Below, piece after piece: positions 41,639 through 51,254 of a stretch of DNA of 64,000 bases (positions are counted from its first letter, which is position 1; each line of letters opens with the position of its first letter). This DNA is from Oxalobacteraceae bacterium (lineage in GTDB: Bacteria; Pseudomonadota; Gammaproteobacteria; Burkholderiales; Burkholderiaceae_D), in assembly GCA_947448025.1 (NCBI GenBank), contig CANFLV010000003.1, positions 62,001 through 126,000 of the forward strand, written 5' to 3'. Under the pieces are notes generated by a model that was not told where the DNA came from, did no database searches, and worked only from the letters and a program-made list of their open reading frames with translations. The translations under genes were made by a program, and so were the position numbers.

Positions 41639-42626
41639 CGGCAGCCAGTTTGCATGCGGCCAGGATGGCATCCGCGTCTTGCGCGGCGAGCTGCCCGGCG
41701 ACCTGCCGCCCCAGCGCTGCGGGCGCGTTCGCCGGTCCGCTGGCGTCGGCTGTGGCCACGCGCGCACCATCAGGTGTAGCGACCATGGCGCGCAAACGCA
41801 TCGTGTCGCCGTCGACGGTAGCGAACGCGGCCAATGGAATCTGGCAGCTGCCGCCGAAGGTTTGCGACACGGTACGCTCGGCAATGACGGCCTGCGCCGT
41901 CGCCAGATGGTTCAGCGGCGCCAGCACTGCCAGCAGATCGTGGCGGCCCGACGGAATTTCTATCGCCATCGCGCCCTGCCCCGGCGCCGGCAAACTGTGT
42001 TCAGGCGCGAGCAAGGCACGAATACGTTCCGGCAGGCCGAGCCGTTTCAGACCGGCGGCAGCGAGGATGATGGCGGCATAGTCACCACGGTCGAGTTTGC
42101 CCAGGCGCGTATCGAGATTGCCGCGCAGCGGACGAATTACCAGCTGCGGATAGCGCGCCGCGATCAGCGCCTGACGCCGCAGGCTGCTGGTGCCGACGAC
42201 GGCACCAGCAGGCAGGGCATCGAGCGAGGCATAGTCGTTGGAGACGAAGGCGTCGCGCGGATCTTCACGCTCCAGAAAGGCGGCCAGCTCGAAGCCCTCC
42301 GGCAACTCCATCGGCACATCCTTGAGCGAATGCACGGCCAGATCGGCGCGACCTTCAGCCATGGCGACTTCGAGTTCCTTGACGAACAGCCCCTTGCCGC
42401 CGACCTTGGACAGGGTCCGATCGAGAATCTGATCGCCGCGCGTGGTCATGCCGAGAATTTCAATGTCACAATGCGGATAAAGGGCCGCCAATCTTGCCTG
42501 CACATGTTCAGCCTGCCACATGGCGAGACGGCTTTCACGCGAGGCAATGATCAGTGTGGATGGCGGTTCAACTTTAAATTCAGCGTTGATATCGGCGTGG
42601 AGTTCGGCTTTGATTTCTGTAGACAC
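41631..42626 (-). CDS. hemC: Porphobilinogen deaminase (hydroxymethylbilane synthase)
   Basis: 331 residues. Diagnostic segments are [68 protein letters not shown] and the dipyrromethane-cofactor Cys in [13 protein letters not shown]. It polymerises four porphobilinogens. The N-terminal 20 residues before STLIIAS are an unusual acidic/Ala extension. It is the first gene of hemC-hemD-hemX-hemY and diverges from ppc; an 18-base palindrome lies in the gap. Confidence 0.98.
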   Translation of the reverse strand: MSTEIKAELHADINAEFKVEPPSTLIIASRESRLAMWQAEHVQARLAALYPHCDIEILGMTTRGDQILDRTLSKVGGKGLFVKELEVAMAEGRADLAVHSLKDVPMELPEGFELAAFLEREDPRDAFVSNDYASLDALPAGAVVGTSSLRRQALIAARYPQLVIRPLRGNLDTRLGKLDRGDYAAIILAAAGLKRLGLPERIRALLAPEHSLPAPGQGAMAIEIPSGRHDLLAVLAPLNHLATAQAVIAERTVSQTFGGSCQIPLAAFATVDGDTMRLRAMVATPDGARVATADASGPANAPAALGRQVAGQLAAQDADAILAACKLAADA

Positions 42627-42701
42627 GAGCGCTTTCAGTTTTCTGGATAAGGGATCAGGAATTTATACAAAATATCCGCGCTAGAGTGCGCAAAACGGTA
42701 G

Positions 42702-42719
42702 AATGCAATCGATTGCATT
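42702..42719. repeat. Perfect 18-base palindrome in the hemC-ppc gap
   Basis: AATGCAATCGATTGCATT is a perfect 9+9 inverted repeat about 76 bases before hemC and 195 bases before ppc. Its symmetry, length and location between divergent promoters are those of a dimeric repressor operator, but I do not recognise the regulator. Confidence 0.55.
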
Positions 42720-42913
42720 GTCTCCCTTTACATAAACAAAGGCGGATGTCCCGGCATGAGTGGCATCCGCTGCAAGCAATACGCAGCACTGTAACAGGCA
42801 TTTTGAATGACAAATTTTATCATGCGGGGCCTGCGCGAAACTGAAGCAACAGGCGCGCGCGCTCTGTATTTCGAGTGATATCCGACCTTCAAACCCTGAC
42901 CATCAAAAAGACC

Positions 42914-45772
42914 ATGGCCAAAAAATCCCCGACCGACACAAGACCAGATTCCCGCACCGATGTTAGCGCCCGCATCGATGGCGACAAAGACGCGCCCTTG
43001 AAAGAAGATATCCGCCTGCTCGGCCGCATGCTCGGCGATGTCTTGCGCGAGCAGGAAGGCCAGGCGGTCTTTGAAGTCGTGGAGACGATCCGCCAGACCG
43101 CCGTGCGTTTTCGCCGCGAATCCGATGCGCAGTCGGGCGCGGAACTGAACAAGATGCTGAAAAAGCTCACGCGCGACCAGACGATTTCGGTGGTGCGCGC
43201 GTTTTCGTATTTCTCGCATCTGGCCAATATCGCCGAGGACCAGCATCACATCCGTCGTCGTCGCGCGCATATGCTGGCAGGTACAGCTGCGCAGCAGGGT
43301 TCCATCGGCTTCGCGCTGGCGCGCCTCGACAATGCCGGCGTCTCGGGCGCGACGGTGCGTGACTTTTTCAAGCAGGCGCTGATCGCGCCGGTGCTGACGG
43401 CGCATCCGACTGAAGTCCAGCGCAAGAGCATCCTCGATGCCGAGCACAAGATCGCCGATCTGCTCGCTGCCCGCGACTTGCAACAAACGCCCAAAGAGCG
43501 CGCGCGCAATGTCGAGCTGCTGCATGCGTATGTCGCTACGCTCTGGCAAACCCGCATGCTGCGCTATTCCAAATTGACAGTGGCCGACGAAATCGAAAAT
43601 GCCCTGTCCTATTACCGCATGACCTTCCTGCGCGAACTGCCGGGACTGTATGACGACATCGCCAGTGAAGTCGCGGGTCAATTCCCGCACAAGGCAGCCA
43701 GCGCCATGCCCGACGAACCCTATGTGCAAATGGGCAGCTGGATCGGCGGCGACCGCGATGGCAATCCAAACGTCAATGGCACCACGATGCAGCACGCCTT
43801 GAAACGCCAGTCGACCACCATCCTCGATTTCTATCTCGACGAAGTCCATGCGCTCGGCGCGGAATTGTCGATCTCCTCCATCCTGGTGGGCATCGAGCCG
43901 GCGCTGCAGGCATTGGCCGATCATTCGCCGGACATATCCGCGCATCGCGCAGACGAGCCTTACCGGCGCGCGCTGATCGGCATTTATGCGCGGCTGGCAG
44001 CAACGGCGCGCACGCTCGGCGCGACCAATATCCTGCGCCAGGAAGTCGGTCCTGCTGCGCCCTATGCAAACGCCGCCGAATTCGCCGCCGACCTGCACAT
44101 CGTGGTCGCTTCGCTGAATGCGCATCACGGTGCGGCATTGGTGCAGCCGCGGCTGGCAACGCTGAAACGCGCCGCTGAAATTTTCGGCTTCCATCTGGCC
44201 ACGCTGGACATGCGCCAGAGTTCGGACGTGCATGAGCGCGTCCTCTGCGAGCTGTTCGCGCGCGCGAAGGTGGAAGCCGATTACGCGCAGCTCGCGGAAG
44301 CGCAAAAGATCGCCCTGCTGCTCGAAGAGCTCGGCAAACCACGCCTGCTGTATTCACCTTACATCGCCTACAGCGACGAGACCGTTTCCGAACTCGGCGT
44401 ACTGCATGCGGCCAAGGCGATCCGCGAACGCTATGGTGCGCGCGCGATTCGCAATTACATCATCTCGCATACCGAGACTGTCTCCGACTTGCTGGAAGTC
44501 TTGCTGTTGCAACGCGAGACTGGCCTCCTGCGCAATGGCGACCGCGCCGATGCCGAGCTCGACCTGATGGTGATTCCCCTGTTCGAAACAATTCCGGACC
44601 TGCGCTGCGCCGCCGACATCATGGGCGGCCTGATGGCGATTCCGTTTGTGAAAGACCTCATCGTTAAACAAGGCAGTCTGCAGGAAGTCATGCTCGGCTA
44701 TTCCGACTCAAACAAGGATGGCGGCTTTCTGACCTCGAACTGGGAACTGTACAAAGCGGAGAACCAGCTCGTGGCTGTCTTCGACAATGCGCAGGTCAAG
44801 CTGCGTCTCTTCCATGGCCGCGGCGGCACTGTCGGCCGGGGCGGCGGACCGAGCTATGAAGCGATCCTGGCGCAGCCGGCGGGCACGGTGAACGGCCAGA
44901 TCCGTCTGACTGAACAGGGTGAGACGATCGCCTCAAAATTTTCGAATCCGGAAATCGGCCGGCGCAACCTTGAGTCCTTGGTCGCGGCTACGCTCGAAGC
45001 GAGCCTGATGCCGCCGGAAACTGATAGCAAGAAAGCCAAGCGCCTCGCCGAATTCGAACGCGTCATGGAGCAGCTGTCCGAGCGTGCCTATCATGCGTAT
45101 CGCGATCTCGTGTACGGTACCAAGGGCTTTACGGAATACTTCTTCGCCTCGACGCCGATCGCCGAGATCGCGGAATTGAATATCGGTTCGCGTCCGGCCT
45201 CGCGCAAATCGACACGGCGCATTGAAGACTTGCGCGCCATTCCCTGGGGATTTTCATGGGGTCAGTGCCGCCTGCTGTTACCGGGCTGGTATGGTTTTGG
45301 TACAGCCGTCAGTGATTGGCTCGAGGCCGAAGATGGTTCCGGCAAGACCAAAAAGCTGGCGACGCTGCGCGCGATGTACAAGGAGTGGCCTTTGTTTGCC
45401 ACGCTGCTGTCGAACATGGACATGGTGCTGTCGAAGACCGATCTGGCCGTAGCTTCGCGCTATGCCGAACTGGTCACGGACAAGAAGCTGCGCACGACCA
45501 TTTTCAAGCGCATCGTCGGCGAGCATGAACGCACGGTCGCCTGTCTCACGCAAGTCACTGGCGCAAAAATCCGCCTGGCCGGCAATCCGCTGCTGGCGCG
45601 CTCGATCCAGAACCGCTTCCCTTACCTCGATCCGCTGAACCATTTGCAGGTCGAACTGATCAAGCGCCACCGCGCCGCGATCCAGGACGGCAGCACGCCC
45701 GACGAGCGTGTGCAACGCGGGATACATTTGTCGATCAACGGGATTGCGGCGGGCTTGCGTAATACGGGTTAA
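42914..45772 (+). CDS. ppc: Phosphoenolpyruvate carboxylase
   Basis: About 952 residues from the ATG at 42914 (a GTG at 42875 would add 13). It carboxylates PEP to oxaloacetate, replenishing the TCA cycle. Active-site segments are intact: [13 protein letters not shown] (catalytic His), [47 protein letters not shown], and the C-terminal NTG end typical of the family. It diverges from hemC, as commonly seen in Burkholderiales. Two GC hairpins follow the stop. Confidence 0.98.
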   Translation: MAKKSPTDTRPDSRTDVSARIDGDKDAPLKEDIRLLGRMLGDVLREQEGQAVFEVVETIRQTAVRFRRESDAQSGAELNKMLKKLTRDQTISVVRAFSYFSHLANIAEDQHHIRRRRAHMLAGTAAQQGSIGFALARLDNAGVSGATVRDFFKQALIAPVLTAHPTEVQRKSILDAEHKIADLLAARDLQQTPKERARNVELLHAYVATLWQTRMLRYSKLTVADEIENALSYYRMTFLRELPGLYDDIASEVAGQFPHKAASAMPDEPYVQMGSWIGGDRDGNPNVNGTTMQHALKRQSTTILDFYLDEVHALGAELSISSILVGIEPALQALADHSPDISAHRADEPYRRALIGIYARLAATARTLGATNILRQEVGPAAPYANAAEFAADLHIVVASLNAHHGAALVQPRLATLKRAAEIFGFHLATLDMRQSSDVHERVLCELFARAKVEADYAQLAEAQKIALLLEELGKPRLLYSPYIAYSDETVSELGVLHAAKAIRERYGARAIRNYIISHTETVSDLLEVLLLQRETGLLRNGDRADAELDLMVIPLFETIPDLRCAADIMGGLMAIPFVKDLIVKQGSLQEVMLGYSDSNKDGGFLTSNWELYKAENQLVAVFDNAQVKLRLFHGRGGTVGRGGGPSYEAILAQPAGTVNGQIRLTEQGETIASKFSNPEIGRRNLESLVAATLEASLMPPETDSKKAKRLAEFERVMEQLSERAYHAYRDLVYGTKGFTEYFFASTPIAEIAELNIGSRPASRKSTRRIEDLRAIPWGFSWGQCRLLLPGWYGFGTAVSDWLEAEDGSGKTKKLATLRAMYKEWPLFATLLSNMDMVLSKTDLAVASRYAELVTDKKLRTTIFKRIVGEHERTVACLTQVTGAKIRLAGNPLLARSIQNRFPYLDPLNHLQVELIKRHRAAIQDGSTPDERVQRGIHLSINGIAAGLRNTG

Positions 45773-45870
45773 GTCCCTGTAGAGCCAGGGCTCGGCGGAT
45801 CCGGCGCAATAAGGGCCAAGTCTCTTCACAGGTAGGGGTCGACGCCCTTGGCGCAAGACGCTCAATGCAT

Positions 45871-45894
45871 CCGCTCACAGTGCTCCGTGAGCGG
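45871..45894. terminator. Hairpin between ppc and the SDR gene
   Basis: CCGCTCAC (45871-45878) and GTGAGCGG (45887-45894) form a perfect 8-base stem in the convergent gap. No T-run follows, so it may act as a transcript-end stabiliser or a Rho-independent terminator of low strength. Confidence 0.4.
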
Positions 45895-45908
45895 TGCAGT
45901 CAAGCTGC

Positions 45909-46832
45909 TCAGTTTTCACTATGGGCGTTGGCCGCCTTGAGTCCTTCATTCATGCCCTGCGCTGCGCCGCTCTTCGGCACGGTTTCCGCTTTTCGATCGG
46001 TCACTTCAGCCAGCTGCGCATGCAAATGTTCAGGTGTGTCAGTGTCGGTGCCGATCCAGACGCCATTGGTCATGGTGATATTTGCTGCCGCAAAAGTGCC
46101 GGCGCCAGCGCACAGAATGGTGCGATTCGGCGCGTCGTCGGCAGCCAGTACCAGCATCGCCGGCGTAACGAATTCAGGCTGAAAAGCTTTCAATACCTCA
46201 GGCGGCAAGATCCCTTGCGTCATCTGCGTGGCTGCGGTCGGTGCGAGGCAATTGACGCGGATATCAAATTTCGCGCCTTCGATGGACAGGGTTTGCATCA
46301 GGCCGACCAGCGCCATTTTGGCCGCGCCATAATTACTCTGGCCGAAATTACCGTACAGACCGGACGAGGACGTTGTCATGACAATGCGACCGTAATTCTG
46401 AGCGCGCATGATGTCCCAGACCGCCTTGGTGCAGACCACGGCGCCCATGACATGCACTTCCATGACGAGGCGGAAATCATCCATTTCCATTTTCGTAAAA
46501 CTCTTGTCGCGCAAGATGCCGGCGTTATTGACGAGGATGTCGATGCGTCCCCATGCTGTCATGGCTTCCTGCACCATGGCAGCCATGGCGTCGGCGTCGG
46601 TGACCGAGCCGTTATTGGCGATGGCGCTGCCACCGGCGGCGTGGATTTCTGCGACGACGGCTTCGGCAGCAGTCAATGCGCCTTCAGAGGCAGGCTTGCC
46701 AAAATCATTGACAACGACTTTCGCGCCGCGTGCTGCAAGGGCCAATGCATGCTGCCGGCCCAAGCCGCCGCCGGCGCCAGTGACGATGGCCACACGGCCG
46801 GAGAAATCCAATTTATCAGAGTGCTGGTTCAT
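45909..46832 (-). CDS. Short-chain dehydrogenase, MFE-2 (3R)-hydroxyacyl-CoA dehydrogenase type
   Basis: 307 residues from the ATG at 46832 (46835 is equally possible; GAAGAACG lies just upstream). The NAD(P) loop VAIVTGAGGGLGRQHALALA is at about 13-32, NNAGILRD follows, and the catalytic triad is seen as TTSSSGLYG...SNYGAAK (Ser, Tyr, Lys). The GxxxGxGRQHALALAxRGA pattern and the acidic VVVNDFG strand end, implying NAD preference, are those of the dehydrogenase domain of peroxisomal MFE-2 and its bacterial stand-alone relatives. It probably oxidises a 3-hydroxyacyl-CoA. It is not linked to an obvious pathway here. Confidence 0.88.
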   Translation of the reverse strand: MNQHSDKLDFSGRVAIVTGAGGGLGRQHALALAARGAKVVVNDFGKPASEGALTAAEAVVAEIHAAGGSAIANNGSVTDADAMAAMVQEAMTAWGRIDILVNNAGILRDKSFTKMEMDDFRLVMEVHVMGAVVCTKAVWDIMRAQNYGRIVMTTSSSGLYGNFGQSNYGAAKMALVGLMQTLSIEGAKFDIRVNCLAPTAATQMTQGILPPEVLKAFQPEFVTPAMLVLAADDAPNRTILCAGAGTFAAANITMTNGVWIGTDTDTPEHLHAQLAEVTDRKAETVPKSGAAQGMNEGLKAANAHSEN

Positions 46833-47010
46833 CATTCGTTCTTCATAAGGAGGGGTCATTCGGAGGTTCAGAATCGCCCCGAACTTTATCATTGATTGCC
46901 CCGTTTCCTTGCGATCTGCGCTTGCACTGATACGCATCAGCGCCGGAGGGCTGTCACCTTCAGTCAGGGTATTCGTTCCTTATGGCGCCGAATAAATAGT
47001 TAAAAGTGAG

Positions 47011-47238
47011 TTACCCCTGGTTTTTTTGAGCTTTGACTTTGCTTATCTGATTGCGTATTTCATTAGAGTGCCGCGCGTCATCTTCAATTTCTTCTTTACT
47101 CAATGGTACGAACGGCCCCTGAAGCCTACGTTTCGCCCATCTCTCGCCATTTTCCCCTCTACTCGAAATTACCCATATATAAATACCGAGTATCGGTGAA
47201 CCAATTAGAACGACTAAAGCAATTATGTTTTGCGACAT
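47011..47238 (-). CDS. Small AT-rich membrane protein, unknown
   Basis: 75 residues from MSQNIIALVV at 47238: one TM helix (IIALVVLIGSPILGIYIWVI), then a basic and charged tail (ENGERWAKRRLQ, KEEIEDDARHSNEIRNQI). Base composition is clearly more AT-rich than the neighbouring genes, and an RAYT/REP-like inverted repeat lies just beyond its 5' end, both hinting at recent acquisition. No known domain is seen. Confidence 0.5.
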   Translation of the reverse strand: MSQNIIALVVLIGSPILGIYIWVISSRGENGERWAKRRLQGPFVPLSKEEIEDDARHSNEIRNQISKVKAQKNQG

Positions 47239-47316
47239 AAATATAGGTTCCAATATTGTTACAAATAAAAAACGATACATTCCAGCGCGCTAAGTTCAGT
47301 AAAATCCAGGGCAGCT

Positions 47317-47367
47317 CAGAGTCAAATTTTACTAACAAGAAAGTTGTCAAAATTTAATTTGACTCTG
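47317..47367. repeat. 12-base inverted repeat resembling REP/RAYT-associated sequence
   Basis: CAGAGTCAAATT (47317-47328) and AATTTGACTCTG (47356-47367) are perfect inverted copies 27 bases apart, followed by ACCCTATT. The core TTTGACTCTGACCC is like sequences I recall flanking REP-associated transposases and orphan mobile fragments in proteobacteria. No transposase is present here, so this is at most a remnant or non-autonomous copy. Confidence 0.5.
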
Positions 47368-47394
47368 ACCCTATTAAATAGTGCTACTGCGCTT

Positions 47395-48420
47395 TCAAGC
47401 CGTCGACATGGCATTGATGCTTGTGCGACGCGACTCGAGTTCGTCCTCGCTCAGCTCGCGTTTTTGCATGAACGGCACCGCATATTTCGCTGCCGTAACT
47501 TCGGCCAGTATCGAGATCGCCATTTCCGGCGGCGTGCGCGCACCGATGTACAAGCCGACCGGGCCATGCAAGCGGCCGATTTCTTCCGGCGTCAAATCAA
47601 ACAGCGCGAGACGTTCCTTGCGTTTGGCGGTATTGACGCGGCTGCCTAGCGCACCGATGTAGAAGGCCGGCGATTTCAGCGCTTCGAGCAAGGCCATGTC
47701 GTCGAGCTTGGGATCATGCGTCAAGGCGATGATGGCAGTATGGTTATCAATGCCGGCCTCGACGATGGTGTCATCCGGCATGGTGGTGCGGAAATCGACG
47801 CCGGGAATGCCAATACCCTCGGCGAATTCCTCACGCGGATCAACCACCATCACTTCATAATCCGCGCCAAGCGCAATCTGCGCCACATAAGTCGACAGTT
47901 GGCCGGCGCCGATCAGCACCATGCGCCAGCGTGGTCCGTAAAAGCTGCGCATGATGCGCGCATCGCCATCGAAGCCAAAGGTGTCACCACGACTTGCATC
48001 GAGCAATTCAAATTTGCCGCTGTCGATATCAAGTTCGCGGATCGTCATGGTCTTCTGTTCGATGCGTGACAACAGCGCATGCAGTCCGGCCAGATCGGGA
48101 CGCGGTTCAACGACCAGACGCAAGGTGCCGCCACAAGGCAGGCCGAAGCGCGCCGCTTCTTCCTTGGTCACGCCATAGGTGACGATCTCTGGCGTTTCGC
48201 GCGGCAGGATGTCGGTGCGGATGCGGGCGATCAGGTCGTCTTCGACACAGCCGCCAGACACTGATCCGACGACTTGGCCATCATCGCGCATCGCCAGCCA
48301 TGCGCCGGGTGGTCGGGGCGACGAACCCCAGGTCTGCACGACGGTGGCCAGTGCGACGCGCCTGCCCGCTTCCAGCCATTGCAGGCAGGTGCGCAATACC
48401 GAAAGATCGGTGCTGTCCAT
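47395..48420 (-). CDS. XdhC/CoxF-family molybdoenzyme maturation factor
   Basis: 341 residues. The N-terminal XdhC_CoxI domain has RRVALATVVQTWGSSPRPPG and SVSGGCVEDDLIARI. The C-terminal Rossmann domain has MVLIGAGQLSTYVAQIALG, VVDPREEFAEG, ALTHDPKLDDMALLEAL and YIGALGSRVNTAKRKERL. Members insert sulfurated or nucleotide-bearing Mo cofactor into xanthine or CO dehydrogenases. Its place beside the cox genes makes a CO dehydrogenase client likely, like CoxF or CoxI. It lies in the opposite direction to coxMSL, downstream of the Met-rich membrane protein gene (24-base gap). Confidence 0.9.
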   Translation of the reverse strand: MDSTDLSVLRTCLQWLEAGRRVALATVVQTWGSSPRPPGAWLAMRDDGQVVGSVSGGCVEDDLIARIRTDILPRETPEIVTYGVTKEEAARFGLPCGGTLRLVVEPRPDLAGLHALLSRIEQKTMTIRELDIDSGKFELLDASRGDTFGFDGDARIMRSFYGPRWRMVLIGAGQLSTYVAQIALGADYEVMVVDPREEFAEGIGIPGVDFRTTMPDDTIVEAGIDNHTAIIALTHDPKLDDMALLEALKSPAFYIGALGSRVNTAKRKERLALFDLTPEEIGRLHGPVGLYIGARTPPEMAISILAEVTAAKYAVPFMQKRELSEDELESRRTSINAMSTA

Positions 48421-48444
48421 ACTTATTCTCCTCGGTCTTCTTCG

Positions 48445-49125
48445 TTAATTTGACTGTGCTGGAGCGGGTACCATTTGCCGCTCGCGCCAGTTGAGATAGC
48501 CGCGGTAGAGACTAACACTGATTACCATACCCCACACCATGCCAGCAAACATGCCACCAAACATATCACCGAGGCCCCTGCTGCTGAATGCCTGAAGCGT
48601 GCCGACAAAAGCCAGCGCGCCCAAGGTCATGCCGACCAACATCCAGCCCGAACACAAAATATTTTGCGCCAGTACCGAGCACAGATAGCGTCCGCAGTCG
48701 GGACGTAAAAGGCGTAAGCTCGGAATCGCCGCCAGGCCGCCGATCAGCATACCGATGTGCATGCCAGGCAGATAAGTCCAGTGTAGCCGCAATGCATCGA
48801 AAAAATGCATGCCGGCGCTGCGCGTACACAGCGTCTCCAGCATCTGTGCCTCAACCCCCGCAAGATCGACCGCGAGGCCGAGTAGCATGCCGCCAAAACC
48901 CAGCGAGAGCATGACATGCGGCGGCGACAAACCCGCGCGTTGCGGACGCACCCAGGCAAGCATGAGGCAACCGGCAAGAATCGCCATGCCACTGACTAGC
49001 ATTCCCGGCAATGCCAGCGCCCGATCACCCCGTGAAATGCCATATTGCAAAGCAACAATCGATACCACAAGTACAAGCGGCGTCAGCCGCGCGGAACCGA
49101 GTCCGTTTCGCAGCAGATTCTTCAT
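48445..49125 (-). CDS. Met-rich polytopic membrane protein of unknown function
   Basis: 226 residues with about six TM helices (TPLVLVVSIVALQYGI, GMLVSGMAILAGCLMLAWV, HVMLSLGFGGMLLGLAV, MHIGMLIGGLAAIPSL, ILCSGWMLVGMTLGALAFV, FGGMFAGMVWGMVISVSL). Met is unusually frequent (about 18 residues) and clusters with His: GMHFF, RLHW, GMHIGM. The pattern resembles membrane proteins handling copper, but I cannot name a family. It is co-directional with the XdhC-type gene and divergent from the RcoM-like regulator, so it belongs to the CO-oxidation block and may serve the Mo-Cu enzyme. Confidence 0.7.
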   Translation of the reverse strand: MKNLLRNGLGSARLTPLVLVVSIVALQYGISRGDRALALPGMLVSGMAILAGCLMLAWVRPQRAGLSPPHVMLSLGFGGMLLGLAVDLAGVEAQMLETLCTRSAGMHFFDALRLHWTYLPGMHIGMLIGGLAAIPSLRLLRPDCGRYLCSVLAQNILCSGWMLVGMTLGALAFVGTLQAFSSRGLGDMFGGMFAGMVWGMVISVSLYRGYLNWRERQMVPAPAQSN

Positions 49126-49410
49126 CGCAAACCTGACTCCTATTATTTTTATTGCACAGCAACATTAAATCCTTGCAAAACAAGGACTTACATCGAGTGC
49201 TAGAATATTTCCACACGTTACTAAATTTCGGCGTAACGCGTTGTCCCTGTCCCGGGCATTGCACACAGTCTATAGAGTGCGTGCGCAAGTGTAGGCATGC
49301 GGGTCTCAATTTGCAGGTGAAATTGAACGAAAAGTTACTATCCATGCATGAACGGTCGCCGCACCTCATGAATGGATACGACAGCGGGTTTGCCCGCAGG
49401 AAGGCTACAC
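49126..49410. promoter_or_regulatory. Divergent control region between the membrane protein and rcoM-like gene
   Basis: A 285-base gap, AT-rich at its left side. It contains CGTTAC (49216-49221) and GTAACG (49233-49238), inverted 6-base repeats 11 bases apart; each half resembles the GTT core of LytTR sites. CCTTG-CAAAA-CAAGG near 49172-49186 is a small hairpin. No clear promoter pair is evident. Confidence 0.4.
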
Positions 49411-50193
49411 ATGAAAGCTTGTCCGCATGCGGCGGCAGAGGGTTCGAACTCGGCGTTTGGTTCCTGGCTTTACCTGCTCGAACGCTTTGATGTCGGCCTG
49501 GTGTATCTCGATGCCGACCTGCGTGTGGTGGGGATGAATGACTTTGCCCGCAGCACCTTGCCAGTCGAACGCATGGAACCTTTCGGCGAAATTGTCACCA
49601 GTTTCCATCCTGAACAATCGCGATCGAAGGTGCAGTTTCTGCTCGACCAGGCGAAATGCCCAGTCTCAAACCCGCCGCCGATGACCATGATCATCAATAT
49701 TCCAGAGCGCGTCTTGCTCATCAAAGTCGGCAAGATCACTGACCTGGTCGGCGAGATCAAGGGCTATAACCTCGTGTTCTATGACATCACCGAAGTCGTC
49801 AGCGTAGGCACCCAGAATAACCAGCCCGAAGCCAAACGCCGCCTACTGAAAATCCCCACCGTGCGGCAAAACCGCATCGTCTTGCTGGACGTGGACAGCG
49901 TCTCGCACATCCGCTCGGAAGGCCATTACACCTGGGTGCAAACGCCCGAGGGCAGCCATTTCTGCAATCTCACGATAGGCGACCTGGAAAACCGGCTGTC
50001 ACCGGACACCTTCCTGCGCGTGCATCGCAGCTATATCGTCAACCTGCACAAGACCGGCCAGATTCTGCGCGATGATGGCCGCGTGACCTTGCAGATGGTC
50101 GATCCGGCAGAAATGCAGATTCCTGTTGCGCGCAGCAGCGTGGCCAAGCTCATGCAAACGCTGGGACTGAGCGAAACGGCCGTGTGGCGTTAA
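49411..50193 (+). CDS. rcoM: RcoM-like CO-responsive regulator (PAS-LytTR)
   Basis: 260 residues from the ATG at 49411, which has AGGAAGG 8 bases upstream (a poorer ATG lies at 49372). An N-terminal PAS domain (about 15-125) is followed by a LytTR DNA-binding domain (about 145-250, IVLLDVDSVSHIRSEGHYTW, FLRVHRSYIVNL). This is the architecture of RcoM, the haem-based CO sensor of Burkholderia. The residues used there for haem binding have counterparts: His66 in TSFHPEQS (His74), Cys83 (Cys94) and Met93 (Met104), with the Cys-Met spacing identical. It stands 165 bases before coxM, so CO-dependent activation of the cox operon is the expected job. Confidence 0.85.
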   Translation: MKACPHAAAEGSNSAFGSWLYLLERFDVGLVYLDADLRVVGMNDFARSTLPVERMEPFGEIVTSFHPEQSRSKVQFLLDQAKCPVSNPPPMTMIINIPERVLLIKVGKITDLVGEIKGYNLVFYDITEVVSVGTQNNQPEAKRRLLKIPTVRQNRIVLLDVDSVSHIRSEGHYTWVQTPEGSHFCNLTIGDLENRLSPDTFLRVHRSYIVNLHKTGQILRDDGRVTLQMVDPAEMQIPVARSSVAKLMQTLGLSETAVWR

Positions 50194-50243
50194 GCGTCAG
50201 CTTATCCTCAGGGTGGGACGCTGTTCCGCATGACGGGATTCCG

Positions 50244-50274
50244 CCATTCGTGCGCAAGTTCTTACCGTTCGTGC
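50244..50274 (+). promoter_or_regulatory. Candidate RcoM/LytTR operator: two direct repeats 21 bp apart
   Basis: CCATTCGTGC (50244-50253) and CCGTTCGTGC (50265-50274) are near-identical and lie on the same helix face. The second, read as ACCGTTCGT, fits the general LytTR half-site pattern [TA][AC][CA]GTTN[AG][TG] fully. A weaker CTGTTCCGC occurs at 50221. A possible promoter, TGCAAC (50303-50308), 17 bases, TACACT (50326-50331), follows before coxM. Confidence 0.6.
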
Positions 50275-50358
50275 TGAGCCAGCCTGACTTGATTCAAAAC
50301 CCTGCAACTGCATCCTGATTGTTTCTACACTCGTCGAATAAATAAAAAAGGAGACGAA

Positions 50359-51219
50359 ATGATTCCGCAATCATTTGATTACTATGCGCCCAATACCGTG
50401 GGCGAAGCCGTCGGTATGCTCACCCGCTTCGGTGACGATGCCAAAATACTCGCTGGCGGCCATAGCCTCTTGCCGATGATGAAGCTGCGTTTTGCCCAGC
50501 CGGCGACCCTGATCGACCTGAAAAAAATCGCCGAATTGCGCGGCATCAGCGACGAAGGCGGCATGATCCGTATCGGCGCCATGACGACCGAAAACGCGCT
50601 GATCGATTCCGCCCTGCTGCAGCAAAAAATCCCGTTGCTGCCCGTCGCGGCCAAACAAATTGCCGACCCACAGGTACGTAATCGCGGCACTATTGGCGGC
50701 GACATCGCCCACGGCGATCCGGCCAATGACCACCCTGCCATCGCCATGGCGCTGGACGCGACCTTCGTGCTGCAAGGGCCAGACGGTGAACGGCGTGTAC
50801 AAGCTGTCGACTTCTTCCTTGGCACCTACATGACCGACATGGCCGCTGACGAAATCCTTACCGCCATTCTCATTGCGCCATTCGCTGCGCACACCGGCTA
50901 CGCCTACCATAAGCTCAAGCGCAAGACCGGCGACTGGGCCACTGCCGCTGCTGCGGTCGTGCTGCAAATGGAAGCCGGCAAAGTGTCAATGGTGCGCATC
51001 GGCCTGACCAACGTCGCGCAAACGGCGCTGCGCGCCTACGACGCCGAAGCCGCGCTGATCGGCAAATCACTCGACGAGGCGACACTGGAAGAAGTCGCAC
51101 AAATCGTGCGCGGCCTGTGCGATCCGGCTGAAGACTTGCGCGGTGACGCCGAATACAAATCCGCCATGGCTGGCGAAATGACCAAGCGCGCCCTGCGCGC
51201 CGCAGCAGAACGCTGCTGA
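50359..51219 (+). CDS. coxM: Aerobic CO dehydrogenase, medium (FAD) subunit
   Basis: 286 residues, the usual CoxM length. FAD-binding motifs AGGHSLLPMMKLR (about 33-45) and TIGGDIAHGDP (about 114-124) are intact, followed by the CO_deh_flav_C domain. It passes electrons from the iron-sulfur subunit to the quinone pool or other acceptors. A strong ribosome binding site (AAAAAGGAG) precedes the ATG. It is the first gene of the operon coxM-S-L-G-D-E and is probably controlled by the RcoM-like protein. Confidence 0.95.
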   Translation: MIPQSFDYYAPNTVGEAVGMLTRFGDDAKILAGGHSLLPMMKLRFAQPATLIDLKKIAELRGISDEGGMIRIGAMTTENALIDSALLQQKIPLLPVAAKQIADPQVRNRGTIGGDIAHGDPANDHPAIAMALDATFVLQGPDGERRVQAVDFFLGTYMTDMAADEILTAILIAPFAAHTGYAYHKLKRKTGDWATAAAAVVLQMEAGKVSMVRIGLTNVAQTALRAYDAEAALIGKSLDEATLEEVAQIVRGLCDPAEDLRGDAEYKSAMAGEMTKRALRAAAERC

Positions 51220-51254
51220 TCGCCTGAACCAAATAAAAATACGGAGAGTAGAAA

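Noticed and set aside
42728-44305. 525-codon open frame opposite ppc
   Set aside because: Antisense shadow; ppc motifs on the + strand are intact.
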